Source of the DNA: Diadophis punctatus similis
Taxonomy: Eukaryota > Chordata > Lepidosauria > Squamata > Dipsadidae
Direction of reading: 5' to 3'
Length of the DNA stretch: 64,000 bases
NCBI GenBank assembly: GCA_023053685.1
Contig: JALIGW010000029.1
Location: forward strand, 186,001 to 250,000
The translations under genes were made by a program, and so were the position numbers. Below, piece by piece: positions 22,746-33,577 of this stretch. Numbering within the stretch: the stretch's first letter is position 1; every line of letters starts with the position of its first letter. The notes under the pieces were generated by a model. That model saw only the letters and a list, made by a program, of their open reading frames with translations. It was not told where the DNA came from and made no database searches.

Positions 22746-23397
22746 AGTGTTGGGGCTCTCATAACCTCCGCTGGCAAGCTGTTCCACTGGTTGATCGCTC
22801 TCACCGTCAGAAAGTTTCTCCTCACTTCCAGGTTGAATCTTTCCTTGGTCAGCTTCCATCCATTATTCCTTGTTTGGCTTTCTGGTGCCATAGAGAACAG
22901 CCTGACCCCCTCCTCTCTGTGGCATCCCCTCAAGTATTGGAACACTGCTATCATGTCACCCCTGGTCCTTCTCTTTGCCAGACTGGCCAAGCTTAGTTCC
23001 TGCAACCGCTCTTTGTATGTTTTATTTTCCAGACCCTTTATCATCCTGGTTGCTCTCTTCTGCACTTTCTCTAGGGTTTCGATGTCTTTTTTGTAGTGTG
23101 GTGACCAAAACTGGATGCAGTACTGTAGGTGTGGTCTGACCAAGGCTTTAGAGAGTGGTACTAGTACCTCTCTGGTCCTTGATTGTATCCCTCTATTTAT
23201 GCAGCTCAGGACTGCATTGGCCTTTTTGGCTGCTGCTGCACACTGCTGGCTCATATTTAGTTGGCTGTCTACCAAGACTCCAAGATCCCTCTCGCAATCG
23301 CTGCTATTGAGTGTGGTTTCACCCAGTTTGTATGTGTATTTTTGATTCTTCTTACCTAGGTGTAGAATTTTACTTTTCTCCATGTTAAATTTCATTT
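22746..23397 (-). pseudogene. CR1 ORF2 C-terminal segment
   Basis: A 217-codon open frame on the minus strand (22742-23395) covers the end of the RT and C-terminal domain of CR1 ORF2 (FNMEKSKILHLGKKNQ, DLGVLVDSQLNMSQQC, RPHLQYCIQFWSPHYKKDIETLEKVQKRATR, FQYLRGCHREEGVRLF, LPAEVMRAPTL). The catalytic FADD region is missing. The open frame suggests a fairly young copy, but it is 5'-truncated and cannot be functional. Confidence 0.92.
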
Positions 23398-23525
23398 TAT
23401 TTATTTCATTTGATTATGATCAGTGCAGATGGGCAAACTGGAAGTTGTGGGGAAAATGATTGCATAGTGCTGTATTTCTTCATATTAAGACAGGAACAGG
23501 CAATCTCTGATTGCCTAAGATGTAA

Positions 23526-23721
23526 AAGAGACGAGGTGGCGCAGCAGTTAGAGTGGGGTACTACAGGCCACTTCAGCTGACTGTGATCTGCAGGTCAGCG
23601 GTTCAAATCTCACCGGCTCAAGGTTGACTCAGCCTTCCATCCTTCCGAGGCAGATAAAATGAGGACTCATTTTATTGTTAAATAAATAATATTGTTATTG
23701 TTACCTTCCGAGGTAGGTAAA
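23526..23721 (+). mobile_element. tRNA-derived SINE, left half
   Basis: Head with box A-like GGTGGCGCAGCAGTTAGAG and box B-like GGTTCAAATC, then GGCTCAAGGTTGACTCAGCC. A second GTTACCTTCCGAGGTAGG motif near 23699 shows an internal duplication. The right half is at 24329-24440. Confidence 0.8.
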
Positions 23722-24311
23722 ATTTAATTTAATTTAATTTAATTTAATGGATTTGTATGCCGCCCAACTCCCTAGGGACTCTGGGCGGCTCACAACATAT
23801 TCAGATCCATTACAACAATATAAAATACAATAAAATACAATAATTAAAAACATACAAAAGTTAAAAGAGTATCGTCTCGCTTTCACCCCGCCTCCCGGAA
23901 GAGCCAGGTTTTTATTGCTTTCCGGAAGGCCAGCAGGGTGGGGATAGTCCTGATCTCCGGGGGAAGCTGGTTCCACAGGGAGGGAGCTCCCACAGAGAAG
24001 GCCCTCCCCCTCGGCCCCGCCAACCGACATTGTTTGGTCGATGGGACCTGGAGGAGGCCGACTCTGTGGGCCCTGACCGGTCGTAGGGAAGTATGCGGCA
24101 GGATGCGGTCCCGAAGGTAACCTGGCCCTGAGCCATGTAGGGCTTTAAAGGTAACGACCAACACCTTAAATTGGATCCGGAGACTAATGGGCAACCAATG
24201 CAGCTGGCGGAGGATCGGTGTTACGTGGGTGCATCTGGGTGCACCCACCACAGCTCGCGCAGCTGCATTTTGCACCAATTGCAGTCGCCGGACACTCTTC
24301 AAGGGTATGGG
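23722..24311 (-). mobile_element. LINE 3' end with ORF2 C-terminus, inserted in a SINE
   Basis: Minus-strand frame 23883-24347 reads VRRLQLVQNAAARAVVGAPRCTHVTPILRQLHWLPISLRIQFKVLV...YLRDRI...SLWNQLPPEIR...FRKAIKTWLFREAG, the C-terminus common to CR1/L2-group LINEs. The 3' UTR ends in a TTAAA-type tail (23722-23748). A perfect 17-bp foldback sits at the 5' junction (24312-24347). Confidence 0.8.
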
Positions 24312-24328
24312 TTGCCCCCAACAATGAG

Positions 24329-24440
24329 GACTCATTGTTGGGGGCAATATAAATATAATTGCTTACTGATGTAAACCGCTTAGAGAATGCTTGCACTGTG
24401 AGGCGGTATATAAATGTCACTAATAAATAAATAAATAAGA
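24329..24440 (+). mobile_element. tRNA-derived SINE, right half
   Basis: GACTCATTGTTGGGGGCAATA...GTAAACCGCTTAGAGAATGC...GGCGGTATATAAATG, then AATAAATA repeats. Confidence 0.8.
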
Positions 24441-24969
24441 CAGCTTTCCAATGATCTAGGTATTCTAGGAAACCATAAGGAGCTATCCAGTGATGTCTTA
24501 AAGGTGCATGAATGAATGTTTGGAGAGGCTTTGGGAAGGAAGTGGAAGCAGAATATCTCTGAACACTCCTTAATACACCCCCCCCCAAAAAAACCCCATC
24601 ACTTCCCTCCAGATTTCAGCCACTCAGACTACAGATGAGTACTTACATAGAAAACAGAGTTTAGCAAATTCAGAAGAGTGAGAAATAGGATGGCAAGAGA
24701 CGTTAATGGGAAAAGAAGCTTTTGATGGCTAGAAGGCTCTAAAAAAAGGAAATATGGAAGGAACATTATACAACCATTCCAACAAGGGGAAGATGGAAGA
24801 CGGCCCAAAAAATTACAATATGGCTGTCCAAAAAGGTTAGCAAAAATCATGGAAAACATATACAGACAGAATATCTGAAAGGGTACATATAGAAAGCCCA
24901 GATCTATAAAGATGGCATCAGGGAAGGAGGAAAAATCTCAAATCAAGCTACTCAAGTCAACATAGCAGA
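24441..24969. other. No gene recognised
   Basis: Unique sequence with a C run near 24580. Confidence 0.4.
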
Positions 24970-26160
24970 ATGGAAATTGATAACCAAGAACAAGTAGAAC
25001 TCCTGTTTTGTCTCAGTCTTCTCTGGAGAAAGAAACGCCTTCCATCGAGTATCTGTGAAGGCCTGGCGGGAACAGCAAGATTCCCATGCAACACTGACAG
25101 AAATGAAGTCAGAGAATATTTACTGACCTTGAATGAGTTCAGATCTCCAGGCCAAAGAAATCCTGCCTTAGAATCTGAAGAGAAATTTGCTGATCACTTG
25201 GCCAACCTCTATCTATGATCTCTGAGAAATCCTGAAGAGTGGGTGAAATATCAGATAACTTGATATTAAATGTAAATGTTGTCCCAATCATCAAAACAAG
25301 GAAAAAGAAGGATCCAGGGAACTACTGGTCACATTTGCCAGACAGAGAACTATTATATTTTAGGAGCTGAGATAGCGCAGTGGTTAAAAGCAGCATTGCG
25401 ACCTTCAGCTGATTGCTAGTTCAGCAGTCCAGCTGTTCGAATCTCACTAGGCTCAAGGTTGACTCAGCCTTCCATCCTTCTGAGGTCGGTAAAATGAGGA
25501 CCCAGATTGTTGGGGGCAATATGCTGAACTCTGTAAACCGCTTAGAGAGGGCTGGAAAGCACTATGAAGCGGTATATACGGTAAGTCTAAGTGCTATTGC
25601 TATAGTGCTATTTAATTGGGTAATTTCCTTAGCAGATTGTGGTGACTTCAGCAATACTATCTGACAAAGTATCCTATGTCATTTTGATTAGCAAACTAAT
25701 TAAACTGGGGCTTGATGATAGGTTACAGTTGGCCTGAAAACTATTAACTCAATAATAATTCCTCATTAAAGTGTAGTTAGGTATTGAAGGGGCACTGTGG
25801 GTGTTGCTTCTGAATCTTCCCCATTGTAATTACTAACTTAGATAAGGAAGAATGCTTATCAAATTTGCTGGTGACAAACTAGGTTGGACAGCTCATATTC
25901 CAGAAGACAGGCAAAATTCAGATATGATCTTCCTACCTTAGAGAATGGTATCGATGTGGCAGATTGGAGTTTAATACAAACCAATGCAAAATTCTTCATT
26001 TAAGAAAAAGAAGTACGTACAGCCATAAGACAGGTATATCAGACTTGTTAATAATTACATACTTAGGAATTGTAGTTGATGACAAAATGAAAGAGAAGTG
26101 TGATATGGTTGTTAAAAAGGCATTTTTAGTGTTAAGTTGCTCCCACAGAAGTTTCTAAAT
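24970..26160 (+). pseudogene. Old CR1 ORF2 fragment, interrupted by a SINE
   Basis: Broken plus-strand frames match the CR1 endonuclease-RT linker and RT: NEVREYLLTLNEFRSPG near 25100, a KKKDPGNY-like segment near 25305, LISKLIKLGLD near 25690, then FNTNQCKILHLRKR near 25967 and YLGIVVDDKMKE near 26060. Many stops and shifts. The SINE at 25363-25608 is a later insertion. Confidence 0.75.
25363..25608 (+). mobile_element. tRNA-derived squamate SINE
   Basis: AGGAGCTGAGATAGCGCAGTGG head, TTCGAATCTCACTAGGCTCAAGG, and a GTAAGTCTAAGTGCTATTGC tail. Sits inside an old CR1. Confidence 0.85.
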
Positions 26161-26328
26161 CACAAGACATAAAAGTTCTACTACATTGGTCAATCCCCCC
26201 CTTAAATTACAGCTATCTTTCTAGAAGATATGGCTTTCCTTGTCTGATTCTCTGTGCACAAAATAATACGAATGATCTACACATCATGAACTGAGGAAGA
26301 ATATGTGGCTCAGAGTGTCAGCAAGGTA

Positions 26329-26713
26329 CAGGTAGTCCTCGGCGTACGACTACAATCGAGCCCCAAATTTCCATTGCTAAGCGAGACAGTTGTTAAGTGA
26401 GTTTTGCCCCATTTTATGACCTTTCTTGACATGGTCATTAAGTGAATCGCTGCAGTTGTTAAGTTAGTATCATATTGAATCTGGCTTCCCCATTGACTTT
26501 GCTTGCCAGAAGGTCGCAAAAGGGGGTCACATCACCCACGGATACTGCAGCCGTCGTAAATACGAGTTGACAAGCATCTGAATTTTTGATCACGTGACCA
26601 CGGGGATGCTGCGAAGGTCGTAAGTGTGAAAAATGATCTTATGTTACTTTTTTCAGTGCTGTCGTAACTTCAAACGGTCACCAAATGAGCTGTTGTAAAT
26701 TGAGGTCTACGTG
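26329..26713. mobile_element. TA-flanked MITE (Tc1/mariner-like)
   Basis: Ends CAGGTAGTCCTCGGCGTAC and GTAAATTGAGGTCTACGTG are inverted repeats with some divergence, flanked by TA at 26327-26328 and 26714-26715. The interior has no coding capacity. Relatives: 20530-20866 and the split copy in 53.33-54.77 kb. Confidence 0.8.
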
Positions 26714-26715
26714 TA

Positions 26716-26983
26716 CTCTCTTCCCCTGGAACACATTCGAAATCATGTCTGGTTTCTTGCACCCATCTCGAGGAACAGAACAGAACAGAAAGGCGGTTTG
26801 CATTGCCTGTTTATGAAAAGGGAAGGGCTCTCCCGATCCAGTCTGAAAATCCATGCCAAATCCAAAATTCACGTGAAGCCCCGAAGTAAGTGGGCCCTGC
26901 TTAAGAGAGGCATGTCTGCTCTTGGAAGTGATCAGCTCCTAGCCCTCAAGCAAGGGACTTGCCCTTCGAAGAAATGATTAAGA

Positions 26984-27033
<50 letters not shown>

Positions 27034-28012
27034 AAATAAGGCGGCTCTGAACAGCCTGGCTTTGCTTGTTATAATGAAAGCACTCCGCTGATTGATTCAT
27101 TCATAAACTTATCCTCTAGTTAGCCTGCCCCATTAAAAAATAAATAAAATACCTCCAATCCGTTGGTTTTTGAGCAACATAAACAACTCCTGCCCATCCC
27201 TATTGTAAAAATGAGTCACAAAGATGAAAGAAAAGAAGTTAACTACTAATTTGTATGCAGAAGGAGACAAACCCCCAGGACTCAGAACCAAGCACATGGT
27301 CCCATTTCTCCATTTGACCCCCACCTTTCTCCCTAAATTGGAAAGAGTGGCGTTTTCCACCCCCGATGCTTTATTAATTATTTGTTAAGTTATGGCTGTG
27401 TTCTCATCGGGGCTTCATTGTGAAGAAACATCCTCTGAGTCTTGGCAACTTTGATACATACATATTGGAGGGCTAACATATGCTCTAGTCTAAAACACAC
27501 CCCAACCATTGAGCCTTCTTTATCCTATCTCTTCCCATTTCTGTTATCAAATTTCTGAGACTTGATACAAGTATCAGTCTCTCATTTCCTTTTCCATAAT
27601 CCGTTCTACAGTACCTTCTTTTTTTAAAAAAAAAGGCTGCAAGGAAAGCATTATTGTATGAGATTGTGGCTCAAGGTTATCTAATAAGCTTCATGTTATA
27701 AATGCAATTTAGACCAGCTCTTCCTTTTCTAAATACAAGTACTCAAACTATGTCCCAAAACTCCACTACAGTAAGGGAATTGGGTTCTGCAGTACTTTGA
27801 CAGAAAACACATAACATGGGTAGTTGCGTAACAGGAACGCCAGCTGAACATCAAGGCCTACAGAAAGATCACGCAAACCACAAATTTGATATTTTTTTGT
27901 TACCTTCTCTTACGATAGAACAGGGTAAGCTCAGATAAGCCATGGCAAACAGTTCAATGCAGGATAGGTACCATGCTCAACAAAGTTAAAATAGTAAGTT
28001 TTCAATTGGGGT
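26716..28012. other. Unique sequence with a (TG)n microsatellite
   Basis: (TG)n at about 26988-27030. The rest shows no exon. 27050-27115 is moderately conserved-looking (TTATAATGAAAGC, GATTGATTCATTCATAAACTT), but this is only an impression. Confidence 0.45.
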
Positions 28013-28297
28013 TGCCACAAAGAAGAGGGAGTCAAACTATTCTCCAAAGCACCTGAAGGTAGAACAAGAAGCAATGGGTGGAAACTAAACAAGGAGAGAA
28101 GCAACTTAGAACTAAGGAGAAATTTCCTGACAGTTAGAACAATTAATCAGTGGAACAGCTTGCCCCCAGAAGTTGTGAATGCTCCAACACTGGACGTTTT
28201 TAAGAAGATGTTGGATAACCATTTGTCTGAAGTAGTGTAGGGTTTCCTGCCTAGGCAGAGGGTTGGACTAGAAGACCTCCAAGGTCCCTTCCAACTT
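28013..28297 (+). mobile_element. CR1 LINE 3' end
   Basis: GGGGTTGCCACAAAGAAGAGGGAGTC ... GGTTGGACTAGAAGACCTCCAAGGTCCCTTCC; ends in a GTT repeat. Confidence 0.88.
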
Positions 28298-28449
<152 letters not shown>

Positions 28450-29325
28450 ACTATGCTGTAGAAAAGATAACACAGTTTTAGGGAAGACCATCACAGGTCC
28501 ATAAACCCTCTCAAGTGAATGACGGCAGAGATCAAAAGAATCTTTAAAATTTATCCATTAAAGGATTCCCTCCCCCCCAGCTACAGATAAGGATCATCTT
28601 CCTCCAAATTTAAGAAGTGAATTGAGCTGCTCCGTGCATGGATCAAGCAGGAATCAATCTTTCTACCGTCCCTGGCTTTGACAGGCAGGAGAAATATGGC
28701 TAACAAGTTAGAACAAAACCAACTTGGGAGGCTGATTTCTTCCTTTCCTCTAACCCCAGTTTCTAGAAGATGCGAAGCAAATTCCTAACCCTAGATATTC
28801 AGAGACGAACTCCAAAATCGACGTTGACAAATGAAGGCTCTCCCCTGGACGCTTTCATGTCAAAGCAAATGCCTCTTGGCAAGAGAATTTCAAGATTACC
28901 GAAGGGGTGAGAATACGTCTGTAGAAGGAGATGACAGCCTGGATTATGATGTGCTGGTGGGAGTGGGGGGGGAGCGGGGGGGGGTGAAATAATCCTGATG
29001 ACTAGAGCCACTGGTAAAAAAGACAAATCTGCTTCGACACTACATTCCAGGGAGAGCTGTAATTACAGAAACAGCTCCCAAGTGACATAGCCTCCAGGCC
29101 CTTGGGGGGGGCTTACAAGAGCTGCATTAGCCAGGGATGTGTCATTAATCTCCCTTTAGTACTGGCGTATTTGCTGGCCCAGGGGCGGAAGAATTGGAAG
29201 AAGGATGCTGCCAAGCCTGGCTATGGGGTTACTAAGGTCTCCCCTACCAACAGAATCTGGCAAGAAGAAGGGAGGCTTGCTAAGGAAATCGGAAATAAAA
29301 AGAGGAAGGGGGGGTCTTTTCTTAC
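28450..29325. other. No exon recognised; possible first intron of the next feature
   Basis: If 29326-29393 is a first exon, this is intron sequence on the minus strand. G-rich runs near 28960-28985. No second exon seen. Confidence 0.4.
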
Positions 29326-29393
29326 CTTTGGCCCCAGAGGCTGAGGAGAAGCAGGGGGCAGAGCCAAAGAAGCAGCCAGGCTTGTCCCATCAT
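29326..29393 (-). CDS. Putative first coding exon: signal peptide with splice donor
   Basis: On the minus strand two adjacent ATGs (29391-29393, 29388-29390) open MMGQAWLLLWLCPLLLLSLWGQ, a textbook signal peptide, ending at CAAAG/GTAAG, a near-consensus 5' splice site at 29326/29325. The second ATG has A at -3 and G at +4, a strong start context. The exon leaves an intron in phase 2. It lies just downstream, on this strand, of a CpG island. The nearest same-strand gene is WNT6, whose usual downstream neighbour is WNT10A; an exon 1 holding little but the signal peptide fits WNT10A from memory. Against this, no exon with Wnt cysteine motifs is visible in the 29 kb that follow. I treat the gene identity as inference. 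Confidence 0.42.
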
Positions 29394-29639
29394 GGATGTT
29401 GGAAGTTCTGTCTCCAGCCAGCTGGTTCCTCTCCTTTAAGCGCCAGCCCAAATAAGATGGGGCAGTAGGTCGTCTCTCTCCCTCCGTCCCTTCTACCGTT
29501 TGACTCTTGCCTTGTCACTATCTGGCTACTTTATTTTTTTTTTAAGACTTCATCAATTACCTCCCAGTGGAGAGTTTTCAGCTTTGGTTTTTCTGTTTAT
29601 GTCAATTGGGGTGGGGGGGAGGTTGGGGGGGCTGTTTTA

Positions 29640-30730
29640 ATTTGACAGCTGTTCCCAAAGATCGGCCGATCTAACCTGCGGTGAAGCACCTCTGGCCTGC
29701 CTTCTCCCCTCTCCAACCCGTCTCTCTCCCTTCTTCTTCTTCTTCTTCTTCTTCTTCACCAGGGTGGCTGGTTTGCGAAGAGACGTCGGACGTTCCCCCT
29801 GGCAGAGGAGAGCAACAGGCTCCGCGAAGCTTCTCGGAACTCCATGCGGACAGGTCCTTCTCCTCCGCACCCATCTGAGCGCGCTGGGCGCAGAAGGGAA
29901 GAAAAAGAGGCTGGCAGTGGTTTCTCCCCCCCCCCTCCACACACACACACGCCCTGCTATCTAAGTACACACCCTCTTTTTTTTTTTTTTGCAAGTGGGA
30001 ACCCCCCACCCCCCCCACCCGACGGTGGGAATTACAGCAAGGCTGCAGCAGCTCTTCCTGGGGCAGAGCGATCTTTCTCCAGGAGGGGGGGAGTCAAAGG
30101 GGGGGAAGGGTCAGAAGGCACGTGCGGCCTTGGCAGCCCGACCCATTTGGGCACCCTCTGCTTCAGCCGGGGCCCCAATGCCCGCCCCGCCCGCGCGGAG
30201 GTCCTGGCGATTGAGATGCCGGAAAGAAAGTGAACAAGGAGGCAACTGGCGGCGGCGGTTTCTCGGACGGGACGGCAGCAAAGCCCTCTCTCCCTCTCCC
30301 TCTCTTTCTCTCTCTCTCTCTCTCCACGCGTACCGAGCCAGCGCCTCCAGCCCAAGTCCCGACACGCCCGTGCAGGAGCCCTCGGGCGGGCAGGCAGGCG
30401 GGCGGGCGAGCAGGCAAAGGACGGGTCGGGAAGCGTCGTGCCAACCGCACCGCTCAAGGCAGGCACATTTTCAAATGCGTTGCGCGCCACAGGAACACAC
30501 GCACGGGGGCTGTCGCCTAACGCAGACATCAAAGCGGCTGCGAGGCCAGGCGCGCTGCTCCGTTTGGCGCGCACCGCTGGAGAGCGAGCGACGCTCCGCT
30601 CAGGCTCTCGCCCCTTTTAGCAAAAGCTTGCTCGCCCGCGCTTCTGTCACTTGTGCGCTTTCTTAAAAAGCCTGTTTCGGAGAGACTCGCTCGCTCGTGG
30701 GGCCTTTCTATGGGGAGCGTGCAAGCCGCG
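29640..30730 (-). promoter_or_regulatory. CpG island, candidate promoter
   Basis: GC- and CpG-rich block, densest at 30050-30650, very unlike the AT-rich surroundings. It includes (TTC)n at 29731-29757 and (TC)n at 30297-30325. It contains no recognised transposon. The open frames here are compositional and overlap on both strands. Position and signal-peptide exon suggest transcription on the minus strand, but direction cannot be proven from sequence. Confidence 0.65.
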
Positions 30731-30756
30731 TAGCCAAAGGGCTGGCAAAGATTACA

Positions 30757-30782
30757 GATTATTTATTTATTTATTTATTTAT

Positions 30783-30862
<80 letters not shown>

Positions 30863-30866
30863 ATAG
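30757..30866 (+). repeat. (TTTA)n(GTTA)n microsatellite
   Basis: TTTA units to about 30785, then GTTA units to about 30860, adjoining the tail of a minus-strand SINE. Confidence 0.95.
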
Positions 30867-31095
30867 TTGTGAGATTTATATGCCGCCTCATAGTGCAAGC
30901 ACTCTCTAAGCGGCTTACACCATTAAGCAATGTATATTTATATTGCCCCCAACAATCTGGGTCCTCATTTTACCCACCTCGGAAGGATGGAAGGCTGAGT
31001 CAACCTTGAGATTTGAACAGCTGAACTACTGATCACAGTCAGCTAAAGTAGCCTGCAGTACTGCACTCTAACCACTGCGCCACCTCGGCTCTTTA
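30867..31095 (-). mobile_element. tRNA-derived squamate SINE
   Basis: TATATGCCGCCTCATAGTGC...AAGCGGCTTAC...GGAAGGATGGAAGGCTGAGTC...CACTGCGCCACCTCGGCTC is the reverse complement of the family. The microsatellite before it is its expanded tail. Confidence 0.87.
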
Positions 31096-31700
31096 TTAGA
31101 GTTGGAAGGGACCTTGTGCCGAAAAGGGAGCACTTCGCGCACGCGCGGGGCACCGAGTACCGAAAAGGGAGCACTTCACACGCGCACACGCAGCACCGAG
31201 TGCCAAAAAGGGAGTGCTTCAAGCGCGCGTGTGGTCCGGGCGTGCGCACGCCACTCATTTGGGCCGCGACCAGGAAGAGGAGTTGCCCAGGGGACATGCG
31301 CACACCGGAAAATGTACTTCCGGCAAGTCTTCCGGTTACTGCTGTGCATGCGTACGCGCTGATCAGCTGTCTGGCGCGCATGCTCACACCAGAAAACGGA
31401 AGACCAGCTCTTCCGGTTTCTGACACTGCCGCACGCACATAGACCAGCTGATCGTCGTGTGCGCATGCGCACCAGAAACCCGGAAGAGGAACGGGCAACG
31501 CTGCGCATGCCAGGCGACATGGCTCCGCATGCCGCTTTGGGCACCCGTGCCATAGGTTCGCCATCACGGGTCTGTACCATTTCAGACAAGAGGCTGTCTA
31601 GTCTCTTCTTGAAAACATCCAGTGATGGGGCACCCACAACAAGACTTCCCCATTTATTCTTTGTTTCTGATGGAGAGTGTTGCAAAAGATTGGATTATTA
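31096..31700 (-). mobile_element. CR1 LINE 3' end, split by a truncated hAT element
   Basis: TTATTAGAGTTGGAAGGGACCTTG (31093-31116) and GTCTCTTCTTGAAAACATCCAGTGATGG (31598 on) are parts of a minus-strand CR1 tail. The insert between them belongs to the CAGTGATGGCGAACC hAT family. Confidence 0.75.
31117..31567. mobile_element. hAT-like element (CAGTGATGGCGAACC family), left end lost
   Basis: Right end CCATAGGTTCGCCATCAC matches the family; the left terminal repeat is missing. Its left part is three copies of a roughly 42-bp unit beginning TGCCGAAAAGGGAG (31117, about 31159, about 31201). Confidence 0.78.
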
Positions 31701-31835
31701 GAGTGACTGTTTAATAGGAGGCCTTTACTCTTGGATTTCTCAGTGTGGTACCCAGCATATCAGTGCACCTGACATTTACTGATTTTTAAAATTATTTTAA
31801 TTAAGGGAAAAACTAGAAAGCAAAGTCCAGACTCG

Positions 31836-32495
31836 CAGGGGTGAAATCCAGCAGGTTCTGACAGGTTCTGGAGAACCGGTAGCGGAAATTTTGAGTAGTT
31901 CAGAGAACCTGGCAAATATCACCTCTGGCTGGCCCCAGAGTGGGGTGGGAATGGGGATTTTGCAGTATCCTTCCCCCAGGAGTGGGGTGGGAATGGAGAT
32001 ATTCATCCCCTACCATGCCCACTAAGGCACACCCACAGACCCTATAGGGCAGTGATGGCGAACCTTTTTTCCCTCGGGTGCCGAAATAGTGCGTGTGCGC
32101 GCTATTGCACGCCTGTGCATGCCCACATCCATAATTCAAAGCTCCTCACTTGCCCCACTCTCCTGCACATGTGTGCGTGACCCCCCTCACTCCCCCATTT
32201 CCTGACTTCCAGTGGGCCCATTTTTTGCCCTCCCCAGGCTCCAGAGGCTTTCTTGGAGCTTGGGGAGGGCAAAAACACTCCCCCACCATCCTGGAGGCCC
32301 TCCGGAGGCCGAAATCGCCCTCCCAGAGCCTCCACGCGAGCCAAAAATCAGCTGGCGGGCACGCACATGCGCGCTGGAGCTGAGCTAGGGCAACGGCTCG
32401 CGTGCCGGCAGATATGGCTCCACGTGCCACCTGTGGCACCCGTGCCATAGGTTCGCCATCACTGCTATAGGGGAAAATTTTGAATTTCACCCCTG
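31836..32495. mobile_element. hAT-like element (CAGGGGTGAAAT family), split by another hAT
   Basis: Ends CAGGGGTGAAATCCAG and TTGAATTTCACCCCTG. Contains the insertion 32050-32464. Flanks (CAGACTCG and CTCCAGTC) do not match, so the target duplication has decayed or never existed. Relative: 43840-44126. Confidence 0.8.
32050..32464. mobile_element. hAT-like element (CAGTGATGGCGAACC family), nested
   Basis: Ends CAGTGATGGCGAACC and GGTTCGCCATCACTG; exact duplication CTATAGGG at 32042-32049 and 32465-32472. Lies within the hAT element 31836-32495. Confidence 0.93.
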
Positions 32496-32499
32496 CTCC

Positions 32500-33038
32500 A
32501 GTCAGTTTTTAAATGTACCTATTTTGAAGAAAAGTATACATTATAAACCACAGAGAATTCTGTCATGATTAGGTATGACTCTCTGTAGTTTACAAGATAT
32601 AAAAATGACTGAACTTCCATCATAAACTAATTAAAAACACCTAATGGGAAAGCCCTGAAATAATCAAACATAATGGATCAAAATATATGCCATCATGTTG
32701 AATCCAATTAGTGGCTAATTCTGGATCATAAATGCTGTATGAAAGGGCTCAGGTTTTAATATTTTCCTAAATGTGATCAAGGAGGAATCAGTCTAATTTC
32801 TACTGCAAGGCTGTTCCAAAGAGCTGAAAAGTCTCCCTGCTTCCCTCCCATTTATTTCCCCGGAAGACAGAAATTATCAATTGTTTCTCCTTAGACTGAC
32901 TTTTTCCAATTCCACCTAGAGATAGCTAAGGGCAAAGCAATAAAGGGGTGTATAGGTTAAACTAACATTTTGGGTTCAAGTATCCAGAAGCCTATTAGAA
33001 ACCAGTGCTGGGCCTGAAGAACAGGTGTAATTTGCTCC
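32500..33038 (-). other. Old LINE-like 3' sequence, otherwise unrecognised
   Basis: 32800-33035 resembles, weakly, the minus-strand LINE 3' region at 23900-24200 (GGCTGTTCCAAAGAGCTG and what follows). No coding segment. Confidence 0.35.
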
Positions 33039-33039
33039 C

Positions 33040-33325
33040 AGCTACAATAGCAGTAGCACTTAGACTTATATACCACTTCACAGTGATTTACAGCTCTCTC
33101 TAAGCAGTTTCCAGAGACAGCCTATTGCCCCCAACAACCTGAGTCCTAATTTTAAAGCCTTCTCTAAGCAGTTTACAGAGTCATCCTATTGTCCTCAACA
33201 ATCTGGGTCCTCATTTTACAGCCTTCTCTAAGCAGTTTACAAATGTCAGCATATTGCTCCCAACAATCTGGGTTGTCATTTTACCAACCTCAGAAGGATG
33301 GAAGGCTGAGTCAACCTTGAGCTCG
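33040..33325 (-). mobile_element. tRNA-derived SINE with an internal 64-bp triplication
   Basis: Minus-strand SINE whose middle part is repeated three times with an exact 64-bp spacing (TAAGCAGTTT at 33101, 33165 and 33229). The copies have since diverged. It ends at CTGAGTCAACCTTGAG near 33322 without the tRNA head. Confidence 0.85.
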
Positions 33326-33381
33326 TCAGGATGCAGTACCAGTTAGTATATGGGCCAGTGTATTTTGGACCAGTTGTAGTT

Positions 33382-33569
33382 CAATGTTCCCTGTAACTTC
33401 AAAAAACGGCGCGCGGCAGTTAGAAACTGCCATGCGGTGTTCTTGTTTTATGTGTGCGGCCGCGCAGGCGCGCAGCCTCTGCCATTAGAAAATGCCGCAC
33501 GGAAGTTAGAAACTTCCACGTGGCGTTCTCTCATTACGTGCGCAGCCGCGCAACTTAGAGGGAATAGTG
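33382..33569. mobile_element. hAT-like MITE (CAATGTTCCCTCTAA-type ends)
   Basis: Ends CAATGTTCCCTGTAAC and CTTAGAGGGAATAGTG; exact duplication TTGTAGTT at 33374-33381 and 33570-33577. The interior contains an imperfect duplication around GCGCGGCAGTTAGAAACTGCC. Confidence 0.88.
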
Positions 33570-33577
33570 TTGTAGTT

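Noticed and set aside
29640..30730. Long ORFs (up to 225 codons) on both strands of the CpG island
   Set aside because: Overlapping frames on opposite strands, low-complexity R/P/A-rich products, and no recognisable domain.
31117..31245. Three regularly spaced 42-bp repeats, CRISPR-like at first sight
   Set aside because: The units are contiguous tandem copies without unique spacers, inside a vertebrate hAT element.
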